Positions 49,212 through 61,099 of a stretch of 64,000 bases of DNA are shown here, in pieces. The stretch lies in contig JAQFVV010006199.1 of NCBI GenBank assembly GCA_028023455.1, forward strand, positions 3,682,646-3,746,645, read 5' to 3'. Both the position numbers and the translations under genes were made by a program. Below the pieces are notes generated by a model, which was not told the origin of the DNA, did not search any database, and was given only the letters and a program-made list of their open reading frames with translations. Origin of the DNA: Epiperipatus broadwayi (taxonomy: Eukaryota > Onychophora > Udeonychophora > Euonychophora > Peripatidae). How positions within the stretch are numbered: position 1 is the stretch's first letter; every line of letters starts with the position of its first letter.

Positions 49212-50600
49212 TTTTAGATATATAATTGATATAAATGGTATTATATTTTAAATTAAGTAATGATTTATTTTATATGCATGGAGTATAAGAGGGTTAATTT
49301 TTTCTAAATTCAAATTTATATTGCATAACTTAATAATTTTAATTTTAAAACATTGTCTTCTTATTCATTGATTATAAATTATTTTTGAATATATAACTTA
49401 TAAATATTAAAAGTAAAAAAACTACATTATAGCAAGTATTTATTTTTTATTCTATTAAAGTAATGTGAATGAGTACGTAGACTCATGTTTATTATATTTT
49501 ATGTCAATTTTTTTTATAAAGATTAGGAATGTCATTGACTCTCTTGTATTTTGAAAAGTATATATATATATATTACATGTTTTGTGTTACATAAAGATAC
49601 AAATTTTAGATTAAGCATTTTTATAAGTAAAGTTTAATGTATAATTACCTATTTAATTAAAATTAAATTCTAATAGTGAATATATTGTATAATACATAAT
49701 TGAATCATATATTTATTTTAAACATTTATAGTTTATTTGTCATATTTTTTAAAAAAAATTATATTCATTGTTAATAAATTTTGAATGAATTTAAAACAAA
49801 TAAACTTGCTTAGTTGTCATTCCAATTTAATGCAAATTTATTGGTTAATCTTATTTTGATAAGATGACATTCATGTATTGACTTATAACACATAATTCAT
49901 TATAAGTAGTTGTAAAACAGTTTGGAAGTTAAACTACAGGATTGATAAGTGTGTACAATCATATATCATTTTCTTTGTAGTGAATTTAATATTTTATTAT
50001 TTGGACCAGGTATAGATTTTTATATGTAATAATTTAATTGATTGGGTATTATTAGATATTTAATAAATAATTAAAAGTTATTACAATTATTTTGTTAATT
50101 AGGATAGAAATTTAAATCTGAAATGATTCAATAATCTATCTATAAAGTATAAATATAATTTATTATTAAAGATAAATAAAAGCAATTATAATTGAATATT
50201 CAATACTTTTTTAAATTATTTATTTGGGTGAACATTATATTAAGTTGATATTTAGTTACAAAGATGATAATCTTATTATATTATAAAATTGATAATTATA
50301 TATATCAAAATTGATATTCAAAGGTCATTTCACTTAAAGTTCATTGGTGTAGATTATAAATTTAGTTAAATACTAGGCTTTAATTTTGAAATTTGATCAT
50401 TATAGAACATTAATAATGTTTCACATATTATGATAATTATAATTAAAAGTTTGATAACTTATTATTAATAGTCTGAAGAATAATTTGTTGTGATTTTCTA
50501 GTCATATTTGAATAAGTATCAAATGGGAATCTATTATTTATCTTGTATTGTTATGATTGTATATTGTATATTTTAAGATTATTTAAAGGGTTGATTTTAT
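49212..50600. other. AT-rich stretch, no supported gene
   Basis: No features seen. TATAAAT-type motifs become frequent toward the right and may belong to the minisatellite that follows. Confidence 0.4.
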
Positions 50601-50639
50601 TCTATATTATTATAAGTTGGTAAAGATGGTAAAATATGC

Positions 50640-51590
50640 TAGATTAGTTGATTTTATGCACTATATTATAGTTTAATATTAAGGTATTTTACTTTACTTA
50701 TGATTTAATGTTATAAATTTATAGGGTTTTAGGGGAGAAAGTTTTATATATCTATTAGGATATATTAATATTAATGAAATCACATTACTGAGTTAGCATT
50801 ATTTTTATTTTATTTAGTTATTATTTGAGAACAACTATTGAGTTATACTTTATTTTGATATCATTAGTATTTTAAGTTTGTATGTTATGCTAAAGTATAT
50901 GTTTATCTTTATAATTTTCATTTTGATATAAATAGCTTCTAATTTCATAGCACATATTAAAGTTATTATTTCAACTATTTATAAATTATTTTGTTTAAAT
51001 ATGAAGAACATTTCATATTTAGGATAAGTTTGTATTGTTATAAACAGTGAAGATCAAGGTTTAATTTTCCCATCTTTTGTCATTATGTTCATTCTGTTAT
51101 AAATAGTTTGTTTAATAGGACATATTGATATTTATAAGATAGTGATAGTTAGTCATTATTGTTTTCATTTCTAATATGTTGCAAATAACACTCATGTTCT
51201 TAGGATAATTTGAAACATTGGTTCTATTTACTTCCAATCCATTGTAAATGCTTTTCAAATCTGTGGTGTTACATCCAAGATTATTATCATTATTTTATTT
51301 TGTTATAAATGATGTCCAGTCATGTGGATTTATAAAAGGGTTGAATTAGGTGTTAGCTTGGCATTTATTGGTTGATAGTCATCTTGACTAAGTCCATCAT
51401 TTTCTCTCTGTTACAAGTGATGTAGTAATTCATGGGAATTATTAAATTAGGATTGTTTTTTCTTGGTTCATGTTTTATTCTGATATAAATGGTAATCAAT
51501 AATTACATTATAACAAAGGTTATACTATCCTCTTATTTCACTCCATCATAAATGGCATTTAACTTTATGGAATATATTTCATTCAGTTAC
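50640..51590. repeat. Degenerate ~60-65-bp minisatellite
   Basis: A core like CTGTTATAAATGRT recurs at about 50930, 51020, 51085, 51175, 51238, 51300, 51410, 51480 and 51540. Spacings fall near 60-65 bp or somewhat longer. Units are highly diverged, so this is an old array. No coding potential. Confidence 0.5.
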
Positions 51591-51604
51591 AATATATACA
51601 TATA

Positions 51605-51889
51605 GAGCTCACAAATAAGCTCTTAACAAGCTTTGCAGAATATCCCCAAGCCTATATCAGTTTCTGCTATTGGCTTCTTTAGTGAGGTGCTAGGATATTC
51701 AAGCATTAGATTAAAAATACCAAGACAATCCCAGCACATTATCTAATGGATAACTATTAAGTAGAAAATCTGAAATTTTCAGTCATTCATATGTCTTCCA
51801 ATCCAGCTATCTAACTTAAATAGACATATGGGACTGAAACAAGTTCAGATACACCATATATTAATAACTTTAGCAATATAAAATCACCA
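51605..51889 (-). mobile_element. Hammerhead-bearing repeat unit G1, inverted
   Basis: Minus-strand copy of the D family (28628-29150). From right to left: shared block (51850-51820), an AGACATATGAATGACTG arm, hammerhead, GCAAAGCTTGTTAAGAGCTT. Forms a head-to-head pair with G2. Confidence 0.75.
51638..51700 (-). ncRNA. Hammerhead ribozyme, type I, degraded
   Basis: Minus strand: CTAAAGA (CTGAAGA expected), short helix II, intact GAAA, then CTGATA where the sister has CCAGTC. Helix I outer GAATATCC/GGATATTC is still perfect. Non-functional. Confidence 0.55.
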
Positions 51890-52185
51890 GGTTCAGTCCC
51901 ATCTGGCTATTTAAGTTAGATAGCTGGATTGGAAGACATGAATGTCAGAAAAATTCAGATTTTCTACTTAATAATTATCCATTAGATAAAGTTCTGGGCT
52001 TATCTTGGTATTTTTAATCTAATGCTTGAATACTCTAGCACCTCACTGAGGAATCCCATAGCAGAAACCAGTCAGGGGTTGGGGATATTCTGCAAAGCTT
52101 GTTAAGAGCTTATTTCTGAGGTCTATATATAACATTTGTAATACAAGCTTGTTAAATTAGATAATGTGACATATGATTTGATTTC
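51890..52185 (+). mobile_element. Hammerhead-bearing repeat unit G2
   Basis: Plus-strand partner of G1; family D. Shared block decayed to GGTTCAGTCCCATCTGGCTAT (51890-51910), the GAAGACATGAATGTC arm, hammerhead, then GTTAAGAGCTTATTTCTGAG and the same tail as at 28640-28700 and 28803-28850. It lacks the SINE, so it shows the pre-insertion structure. Confidence 0.75.
52028..52090 (+). ncRNA. Hammerhead ribozyme, type I, core intact
   Basis: CTGAGGA (52046-52052), GAAA (52064-52067), helix III ACC/AGT (ACC/GGT after a CpG change) and C at 52073. Helix II is damaged (TCC/GCA). Helix I pairs CCTC/GGGG with one wobble, and the outer arm keeps GGATATTC but its partner reads GAATACTC. Probably inactive. 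Confidence 0.65.
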
Positions 52186-52189
52186 TTTG

Positions 52190-53890
52190 CAATATACATA
52201 TATACTAAATGCCAAAACCTAAACCAAATTCACCAAATTTAAAAATTTAAATTCTTTGCCTACTTCAAATTAAAAATTCATTATCAATAGATTTCCTGTC
52301 ATTGGCAGATTTTTAGAATATTAAATAAGCCTGCTAATGGTAGTAAAGATTTAATATGATGTTGACTAAACAATTTAATTTTGAATAGTATATTTGATTG
52401 ATATAGTGAAAGAAGTTAGCCAAGTGTCTTTTCCACTAGGTTGTTAATCTACTAGACTGTGGAGTGCAAATAAGGAATATTGTGAATTAATTTGATTGGT
52501 TATATATTTTTTCTATTGTAGTACTTAATCATTACATATTTAAATGTGTGAAAATTATATAAATTATACTGATAGTATCTATCTTTAGAACTTATATGAA
52601 CAATATTGTCACTGTTATGAGGCAGTAAAAGTTCATTAATATAAGTCAACAAATTAATTATAATAGATTGTTTTAAAAACTAATTTTTTTCTAGTCAGAT
52701 TCTATATAGAGTTTATATTACTATAATATATCGAATGAAAAACAACTTAATCATGAAGTTTTGTTTTATTTATTGGGCTTCATATCGTCAAAAATAAGTA
52801 AATATTTGTTAACATATTTATACTTACTGCCAATTAAATACACATAACTGGTGCATTAATTTATAAAAACTAAATTGACAAAAAAGAGTATATTTTATTT
52901 TAATTAAAACAAATTTGATAAATTATGTGAAAATGTAACATAAAATTTTTTTAAAAAAATTATCAGTTAAAAAAAAAAATTCTCCTAAATTGTTTTGTGA
53001 AGTAATTCATATTAAACTTAAAAATGCAAATATAAATACTGTTTTTAAAGTGTAAATTACATAAAATTTAATAACAAAAAAATATATGGAGGAAATTGCA
53101 AATCTATAAGTAATTTAAATCTAATGACTCATTGGAGTAAATTATATTGTAAATTTCCATAAATTATTGATTAATTTGCTTTCTCTAAGAATAAAAAAAA
53201 TCAATTTTATTTATTTATTTTATTCTTGTTGGCGTGGGAGTGGTTCCCAAAGCATACCCAACATCTTCAATATATATTTTAAATCAATATATTTTTCTAT
53301 TTTATATACGAAGTTCTTGATTTAGTATAAAGTAAATATTTAATCATGTTCTTTGGGAAGCAAGTTTGAGTTCTAAACTTTAAAAGGTCAATTTAGTTAA
53401 GAAGCATTTATCATTCTACAATAAGAAATTTTGGAACTATTTTAGTATATAAAAATCAATAAAAAAATATAGCTCTAGGAAAAATATAGTTTTTGAAAGG
53501 CTATATTTATATATTAAAATAAGTGTGTGTTGTGATGGTCATTGTTTATATTTTATATAAAAAAATGTTTATATGTTTTTAAACAATAACATACGAATTT
53601 AGAAATGTTTTTAAACAATGCTTATAAAATTGTTTTAAAAAGTAGTCATTATAATGGTAATAATATTGCTTAGCTTAAATTGATATTGGACATTTTGCAT
53701 GATAATTAAAAAAAATTTACAATAAATCAGGAGAAAAAAATTTTGGTTTAAAAATTTAAAACTATCAGAGATCTATCTATAGATCTGTATTGAAAAGTTA
53801 ATTTATTTGTTTTTTTTTTATAATAATAGATTAAACAAACAAAAACAACTGACTTAATTATAGAATTTCTGCAAAGCAAAATTAATGCAT
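52190..53890. other. AT-rich stretch, no supported gene
   Basis: Nothing recognisable. Confidence 0.45.
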
Positions 53891-53902
53891 ATTAAAAAAA
53901 AT

Positions 53903-55240
53903 GGTTGTCATCGATTAGTCGCTAAAAGCCGCCTGACGGCGTTCTACCTAGTAAAAGCACATTAAAATGCCATTTACTAGACATACCTATTAGTAGGCCT
54001 ATATATATATATATGCTGTCAGTAATATTATACCGTAACATATATACATATTTTGAGTTCTTTTTCTCACGACCATTCTCTTTCGCAAAAAAAGTCACTC
54101 TTTGACACCTTCAATAGACTTAGCAATTTCTATAAAACTTTTGCAATTTACATTTCCAGTATTTGTTTTCTTTTGGGATTCTAGAATTGTAGTGTAAGTA
54201 ATTGTGCAAATGTTTATTTTAAAATTTTTTAACTCGTTTCAATGTATGTGGTATTTGTTATTTTAAATTTTAACATTGCAAACAATAATCACTAGAGACA
54301 TGATCAATTGTCAAAATTTGGGGAAGGGTGTTTTTAACCAGCTCTCTGGCGAAGTAACGTCACTTGCGAGATTTTAGAGTCAAGATTTAGAAAATGGCCA
54401 TGAGTGAAATCAACATTTTCATCAGGAGAGTGCTCCACTTGTTAAATTAAAATCTTTTGAATGTGAATATTGTAATTGTACGCAATAGTTATATGTTGTG
54501 TTTGTTTCTGAAAACATTTTTCAGTCCAAAAAAATTGTTACTATTATTTCTTAAAATATTGACAAGTGAAATGGTTTTCATTTGTTCACTAAATAAATGT
54601 TTAGTCTAAGTTAGAACAAATGTAAAATCATTTTTGGGTTTCTAGTTAATTAAAAAATCAATCGATATAGTTCAAAAACAGGGGGGGGGGATCAAATTAC
54701 AAGCAGACTTTTTTATTTAAAACAAATCAAATATTACTTTTATTTCAAACAAGTACAATTAAAAACAGATTTTCATAAAATGGTTTTTTCTTTTGGTTAA
54801 AAAATATGAAATTAAAAACACATTTAAAAAAATATATATATTTTTACTTAAAAGAAATGAAAGTAAAAACAGGTCTTTTTTTTAAAAAAATAAAAGGTTT
54901 ACTTTTATTTAAAACAAAAAAAAAAGTTGTATTCAATCATGGGCCCATAAGAAAAAAATTCGGCTAGAAAATATTAGATTGAATCATGCATGTGGTAGGA
55001 AATATTATATTGAATCCTAAAATGGAAAAACATATTTAACAAAAAAAAGCTTTATTTTTATTTTAATTAAAAAAAATTTATATAGAATTATGCTAGAATA
55101 TGTTAGAAGAATGAATCGATCTTTTTTTTTCGTGCTACAATATATTAGATTGAAACGCGCACCAGGGAATGTTGTATTGAATCATTTTTGTTTAACAACA
55201 GCACCATCAAGTGGGATATGGTGGCTATTCGATGACAACC
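53903..55240. mobile_element. 1.34-kb TIR transposon (non-autonomous)
   Basis: Left end GGTTGTCATCGATTAGTCGC and right end (reversed) GGTTGTCATCGAATAGCCAC agree at 17 of 20 positions. Both are flanked by AAAAAAAT (53895-53902, 55241-55248), a possible 8-bp target duplication in A-rich DNA. Inside is a GCCGCCTGACGGC hairpin, a CRE-like AACGTCA (54357), a G10 run (54681) and diverged ATATTAGATTGAAT repeats (54970-55190). No transposase ORF. An 8-bp duplication and GG ends suggest hAT or Merlin type. Confidence 0.65.
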
Positions 55241-55249
55241 AAAAAAATT

Positions 55250-55870
55250 TATAAGAAAGATAAAATAATAGAATGGTTATTCACTTGGGAGATCATGTGA
55301 TATTTGAGCATCAGATCTAACATACTTAACTGCAATTCAGAAATCTTGTTTCTCAAGTCTATTCTCCACTTCTGCATTAAAGTAGCTACGCAAAATAATT
55401 GAATGTTGGTTCTCAGAAAGACATGTGACATTTTGCATTTTGATCCAAGAAAACTCTAATTTTTGAGTGTATTTGTCAATCATGAGGAAAAAATTATAAA
55501 GAAAATAAGCTTGTCAATCTGATGTTTTATTTGCTCAACTTCATAATTATTTTTTTTTTGTTTTGACAAATTTATAACTGCAGTCTATTGTGTCAAAATT
55601 TCAATTTTAATATTGCATGCATTTTTAAACATGAGAAAGAAAGTACAATAAGATAAAGAAAGAAAATGGAATTTAATATTTTTTAAAACAAAAATATATG
55701 AATAAAATAATCTTATATAGAAGTAAATAGAATAGAAGTTTGAAAATCATTTTTGCATATCTTCTCCCAATATAGCAACCATTTTTATATGGATCAAGTA
55801 TTTTTCAATTAAAGAGAATTTGAACACAGACTTTCAAGCTCCCTTCAGCTATCTATGCCATCTTATATAA
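55250..55870. other. AT-rich stretch, no supported gene
   Basis: The minus frame 55249-55431 has no recognisable domain. Confidence 0.4.

Positions 55871-55873
<3 letters not shown>

Positions 55874-55958
<85 letters not shown>
55874..55958. repeat. (TA)n microsatellite abutting hammerhead units
   Basis: TA run of about 85 bp that ends where the minus-strand hammerhead unit H1 ends. Confidence 0.97.
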
Positions 55959-55959
<1 letters not shown>

Positions 55960-55962
<3 letters not shown>

Positions 55963-56376
55963 GATCAATAGATGGAGCTTTACCAAGACCTCCAAACAAG
56001 CGTATTTGCTTACATAAACGTCAGAGTCAATATTCACTGTCTCTTTCATTTTTCTCCACCCTCAGATCAGCTGATTTCAAGCTTATTTGCTCTCATCAGT
56101 GAAGGGATAGGGGTTAGAAACTAGACCTAAATATTAACTCCAATCGTTTATGCAAAACGTTTCAGTTTGCAAGCATGAATTTTTTAGACACCTAAATGTC
56201 TTCAAACTCAGCCTATCAAACTAGATAGCTATGTGGGTCTGATATCAGTTCAGTTTCTCCACATAATCAAAGCTTCTGCAATCTATATCATTGCAAGAAA
56301 ACTTTAAAGGTACATTTATGAAAAACAAAACAAGTTTTATATACGTAAAAACCTGCTATCGCTTGTATTAATGATC
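55960..56376 (-). mobile_element. Hammerhead-bearing repeat unit H1, minus strand
   Basis: Head-to-tail on the minus strand with H2: TGATCAATAGATGGAGCTTT at 55962 returns (one mismatch) at 56371. Includes the shared block (56254-56225) and the AGACATTTAGGTGTCT arm. The period is about 410 bp. Confidence 0.85.
56055..56115 (-). ncRNA. Hammerhead ribozyme, type I, intact core
   Basis: Minus strand: CTGATGA (56099-56093), helix II GAGC/GCTT with loop AAATAA (closing G-U), GAAA (56078-56075), palindromic helix III ATCAG/CTGAT and the cleavage C (56065). Helix I pairs CCTTCA with TGAGGG (one wobble), then CCC/GGG-type outer pairs. All invariant residues present. Confidence 0.8.
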
Positions 56377-56545
56377 AATAGACGGAGCTTTACCAAGACC
56401 TCCAAACAAGCGTATTTGCTTACATAAACATCAGAGTCAATATTCACTGTCTCTTTCATTTTGCTCCACCTTCAGATCAGCTGATTTCAAGCTAATTTGC
56501 TCTCATCAGTGAAGGGATAGGAGTTAGAAACTAGACCTAAATATA
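56377..56545 (-). mobile_element. Hammerhead-bearing repeat unit H2, partial, minus strand
   Basis: Second minus-strand copy, cut off at CTAAATAT where the plus-strand copy H3 begins. The two form an inverted pair. Confidence 0.85.
56465..56525 (-). ncRNA. Hammerhead ribozyme, type I, intact core
   Basis: Minus strand: CTGATGA (56509-56503), helix II GAGC/GCTT with loop AAATTA, GAAA (56488-56485), palindromic helix III ATCAG/CTGAT and the cleavage C. Helix I TTCA/TGAA plus outer CTCC/GGAG, the best-paired helix I of the three H copies. Confidence 0.8.
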
Positions 56546-56985
56546 AAACTTGTTTTGTTTTTTATAAATGTACTTTTAAAGTTTTCTTGCAATGATATAG
56601 ATTGCAGAAGCTTTGATTATGTGGAGAAACTGAACTGATATCAGACCCACATAGCTATCTAGTTTGATAGGCTGAGTTTGAAGACATTTAGGTGTCTAAA
56701 AATTTCATGCTTGCAAACTGATAGAAACGTTTTGCATAAACGATTGGAGTTAATATTTAGGTCTAGTTTCTAACTTCTATCCCTTCACTGATGAGAGCAA
56801 ATCAGCTTGAAATCAGCTGATCTGAGGGTGGAGCAAAATGAAAGAGACAGTGAATATTGACTCTGACATTTATGTAAACAAATACGCTTGTTTGGAGGTC
56901 TTGGTAAAGCTCCATTTATTGATCATTAATACAAGCGATAGCAGGTTTTTACGTAAATAAAACTTGTTTTGTTTTTCATATATAT
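56546..56985 (+). mobile_element. Hammerhead-bearing repeat unit H3, plus strand
   Basis: Runs from AAAACTTGTTTTG through the shared block (TATCAGACCCACATAGCTAT, 56638-56657), hammerhead, the GGAGGTCTTGGTAAAGCTCC hairpin and GCGATAGCAGG, to AAAACTTGTTTTG again, followed by a TA run. Nearly identical to the minus copies, so the locus is young. Confidence 0.85.
56775..56833 (+). ncRNA. Hammerhead ribozyme, type I, intact core
   Basis: CTGATGA (56788-56794), helix II GAGC/GCTT with loop AAATCA, GAAA (56809-56812), palindromic helix III ATCAG/CTGAT (56812-56821) and C at 56822. Helix I pairs CCTTCA with TGAGGG (with a wobble). All conserved positions are present; likely able to self-cleave as a dimer. 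Confidence 0.82.
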
Positions 56986-56994
56986 ATATATATT

Positions 56995-57285
56995 CTGACC
57001 TTGCTCTCATGCATCCTCATTTCCAGATAATATATGATATAAAATAAAATGGGTTCTATCTCAGTTAATAATTAATAAATAAAATATTCAGCATTAAAAT
57101 TAAAATGTTTCACTAGCTCAAATTTACAATACGAATAAGGTTCAGTTTATAAAAATAAATTAAATAAATATTTAATATTTTCATGAGACTTGAAGTGAAA
57201 ATACAGTTGACAAGATAGATTACATTGAGCCAATATCCCACAGGATACTACCTCAATGGCATAAGAACACTATCCCCCCTTTGTT
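56995..57285 (-). mobile_element. Polypurine tract and possible LTR start, minus strand
   Basis: On the minus strand AACAAAGGGGGGATAGTGTT (57284-57265) looks like a polypurine tract followed by an LTR start, similar to the one at 34983-34998. An LTR would extend leftward to near 56995. No integrase or other internal remnant is recognised to the right, so this is weak. Confidence 0.25.
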
Positions 57286-57289
57286 ACTA

Positions 57290-60200
57290 TTTCAAATAAC
57301 AAACTCATAGTATTCTTACGACTTTAATAACTTCTACTCACTAAGATTAAACTAATAATTAAGTCTTAATCTTCTATTTGTAATAATCTAGCTCAAATAA
57401 AATAATCTCAGGTTCATAAAGTTTATTTTAAGTTAATAAAAATACGGTAGTAAACTATGAGAAGGGATTTTATGTCATAATCTACTACACTTAAACTAAT
57501 AATAATAAATAATAATAATAATAATATTCTTCATTGTTTAATTACTACTGGATATCTTTTCTTTTCGTTATATTTTTTATTACCATTATAAAACAATAAA
57601 ATAATTTTATATAATCTTTTATCTTCATGAATATAATAAATAAATACATGGTAGCATTTTAATAATCTGACAAACAAAATATGTGTGGTAACTGATAGCA
57701 TATAATTTAATATAATATTGTGATAACTGATTTATGACCAATAAAATAATGTAAGATTATGATTATTTAATTATAATGAATACCAATAAAATATTTAAAT
57801 TCTTAAATAATTATCTATTTATCTTTTTGTGCAAAATTATATATTTGTTTCGATTATTATGCATATATTGTGTTTTCATGCAGCGATGTGAAAAAATAAA
57901 TAACTCGGACACATAATTTTTTGAAATAACAAAATTTAACAAAGTTTATTACTAACAACAAATAAATAACAATTTATTTACATTATTTACAGTGGATATC
58001 CTTAACCTTTTTTACTTTACAGTTTGATCTACCGGGTTATAAAAAAAAATAATTTATATTTCAATCATGTCTTTATTTAGATTTAGGACAAAATTTTTTT
58101 TTTAAAAAAAATGTTACTATTTGGTTTCTCATTATGGCTAACTTATTACAAGTATATTTATCTACTTTATTAGCAACAGCATTTTATCCTTAATATTATT
58201 AAACTATCTTATTTTAAAAAATTCATACCTAGAAAAACATTCTATAGAAAACAAAATTTTATAATGAGTATGGATTTCTCAAAATATTAAAAAAAAATTT
58301 CATCTTGCAAAGTCAAAGATGTTACACAAAATATTATCCAAAATTCAGTACTAGATTTTAGTACTTATCACACAATGTTTACTAATCATAATATATTCTT
58401 CTTTAAGCCTTACTTTAGTATGATATAAATGTAATCATCAATATATGTCTATTAATTAATAAACAAAAACATACTATGCATATTGTTTACATAATTTACT
58501 TTGTACTATTGTATTTTAAAAAACATGCAATACTTATTTTTCTCTTAAAAAAATAATACCAAAGCCTTTAAAATTATTATCACTTTAAAGAAAATATCTT
58601 TGTTTAGATACTTTATTTTAAAAAGGTTTATATTTCATTTCCGAAATAAAATTCAAAATATATTCTATGATTCTTTTCTTTCCTTAGGATACTTTGGATC
58701 TTCAATTTTAAGTTATAACATTCTGCTCCTTATAAGCAAATAAACTAATCTTATACAAAAACGATAGCATAACCTAAGTTCTAAATTATTTATCATTTCT
58801 TTTAAAATATCTTACTAAATGATGCAGTTACATGAAATAAAGATAGCGAAAACAGATGCATAGGATTAAGGAAGAAAGCTAGAGTATTATTCTTAACATA
58901 TCTCAAAATCATGGTACAGTGCGAAGAGGTATGACATTTACCTGCCTAATATCCTCTAGTACAGGGACGATGTTAAAGCTATTTCTTCAGCTTTATTAGA
59001 ACATCAAATATTTAAAGAAATATAAACACTGTCCAAATAAAATGTGTATCAGTCATAGGGCTTTGTTAACTATGCTGATAACCACATAAAGACTAAATAT
59101 TATTCCCATTCCTTATCATATCCTATTTTAAATATACGTCATCTTGGTTTCCTGGTAACTATAGTACTTCCAAGCCACTATCTCAACATTATTTCTCAAG
59201 ATTTTTCTACATCTTACATCGATAAAATAACTATCTGCATTTACAAAACAATAAATAAAATTCATTAATAGTTAAACAATCTTACTATCCCATAAGAAAA
59301 GTTGCTTACTTCATTGCTCTGTATGTTTAATCATATACAATCTAACTAGACAATATTTGAATATCCAATGACATGAAATTTTAAAAGAATCACATAATTA
59401 TTTGTTATGTTGGATTATATCACTAAATAAAAAAAATAAAAAATTGTCGTATGCATATTTTCAAATCAATCCTATCTCATAATGTTTTTTTTAAAATGTT
59501 GTATGAAATGCGGTACATATAAGTAAAAACTTTTACACTTCATTCTTCCAATTTATGGATGATCTAAAGAAAACAAAAAAAATATACATTATAAATTATC
59601 AATAGTTATTATTATTACCAATAACCTTTATCTAGTCATCGTGTTCAGTAGGCTTTTGTTTATCCACTTGAACATTGCAGATACAAAAAAAATTCACACC
59701 CATACACTTTATATTAAAATATTTTTAGCTAAATTATTAGATTGTTATATTATAAAATTTTAATATTAATAAATTAATGTTTTTTTATGTTTTTCCTAAT
59801 CTTATATAAAAATTAAGATTTAAACTAGGTTAACAAAATAAAAAGAATCAAAACTATAGTTACATATTTTCTTGACGATAGTTCCTGATAAGTCCAAAAT
59901 GTTTATTATTTTCTCTAGAGTTTTCCAAAATGTTCTCCAAGTGCGTTAAAGTTTAAAATAAAAATAATTATTAATCCATTTTAGTAAAATTTAGAAAATA
60001 ATCCTTGGTTTTAGTTTTTAGGTCGATAATTATTAAATCATAATATTAATTAATCCCATGAAGCTTCTTAATCTTCTCTGCCAATATTCTCTGTGTATCT
60101 GATGCATCAATCCATCTAATTTAACTTTAAAAATATTCGATAAACTTTTAAGTACTATTTGTATTTCCATGGATCCATTTTTTTTTATTCATCTATGTGT

Positions 60201-60960
60201 TCACTTTTTTATCTACGTTTCCTTCTTGATACATTTAAACTTTCGTTTGGTATTTTTTTTATATAAATCTCTTTTATAATAAAAACTTCAAGTACTTTTG
60301 AACAAATCTTTTCCAAATACATTTTAAATAATTCAAAGAATGGATATTTTAATATCAAAAACGCTTCTATAACATAATCTCCTGGGTTCTTTCTTAAATT
60401 TTGCACTCGAAAATATTTTTTAAAAAAATGTTACCTTTAGAAAGGATATAACATTTTACTCCTTTGAATATCATATTATATAAAATAATTCATGCAATAT
60501 ATAATTATCTTATTACCATTTAAAAAATAAATCTTGAATAAGCTTATAAATAATAATGCGTCTCCAATTTTTTCATTAGACTCCATATGATGTCCGTGCT
60601 GTGGTTTTTTTTTTTTTTATGTACCAAAAAAGTTCACCAGTTATGCATAAATAAAGCTGTATCAATAAATATTTCAAATATTTCTTCAGTATTACAATTT
60701 TTATCCATTTTATTTCGTAGTATATCCATTTTTTATTGCATAGTTTAGGTTAAACTTTTAGATAAAATATGACTGATAAAGAACTTTAAAAAATTTAACA
60801 AAGCATGTTAAACGAAATTGTTAAAATATTTTTTTAGTTTACACTCTCTTTTTTGCAAGTTACTGTTAAAAATTATCAATTAGTTTTTTTCAAATAAATT
60901 ATGAGAAAGTACTAAAAAAATTGACTAAAATAAAAAATACTATCTTTTGATAGTTATAAT
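57290..60960. other. AT-rich stretch, no supported gene
   Basis: No domain is recognised. Minus-strand open pieces at 60733-60640 and 60406-60209 have coding-like composition and could be decayed retroelement sequence, following the promoter-like cluster at 60990-61053. Confidence 0.4.
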
Positions 60961-61053
60961 TTACCTTTCTCCGGTTTCAATACATGATTAATCTCCCCCA
61001 ATAACTTAGTTACGACGATATTTATAGTCTGTAAGAATACCTATTTCTATTGG
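60960..61053 (-). promoter_or_regulatory. Promoter-like cluster (CCAAT, TATA), minus strand
   Basis: On the minus strand CCAAT (61053-61049) is followed 30 bp later by TATAAATA (61026-61019), a GC-richer stretch, and a donor-like AAAG|GTAAAT at about 60967. Such an arrangement could be an LTR promoter of the element to the right or a host promoter. No transcript evidence; motif order only. Confidence 0.3.
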
Positions 61054-61099
61054 TTAATTCTTACTTTAGCTTGAGAACAAATTTACATATTTTTAGTTT

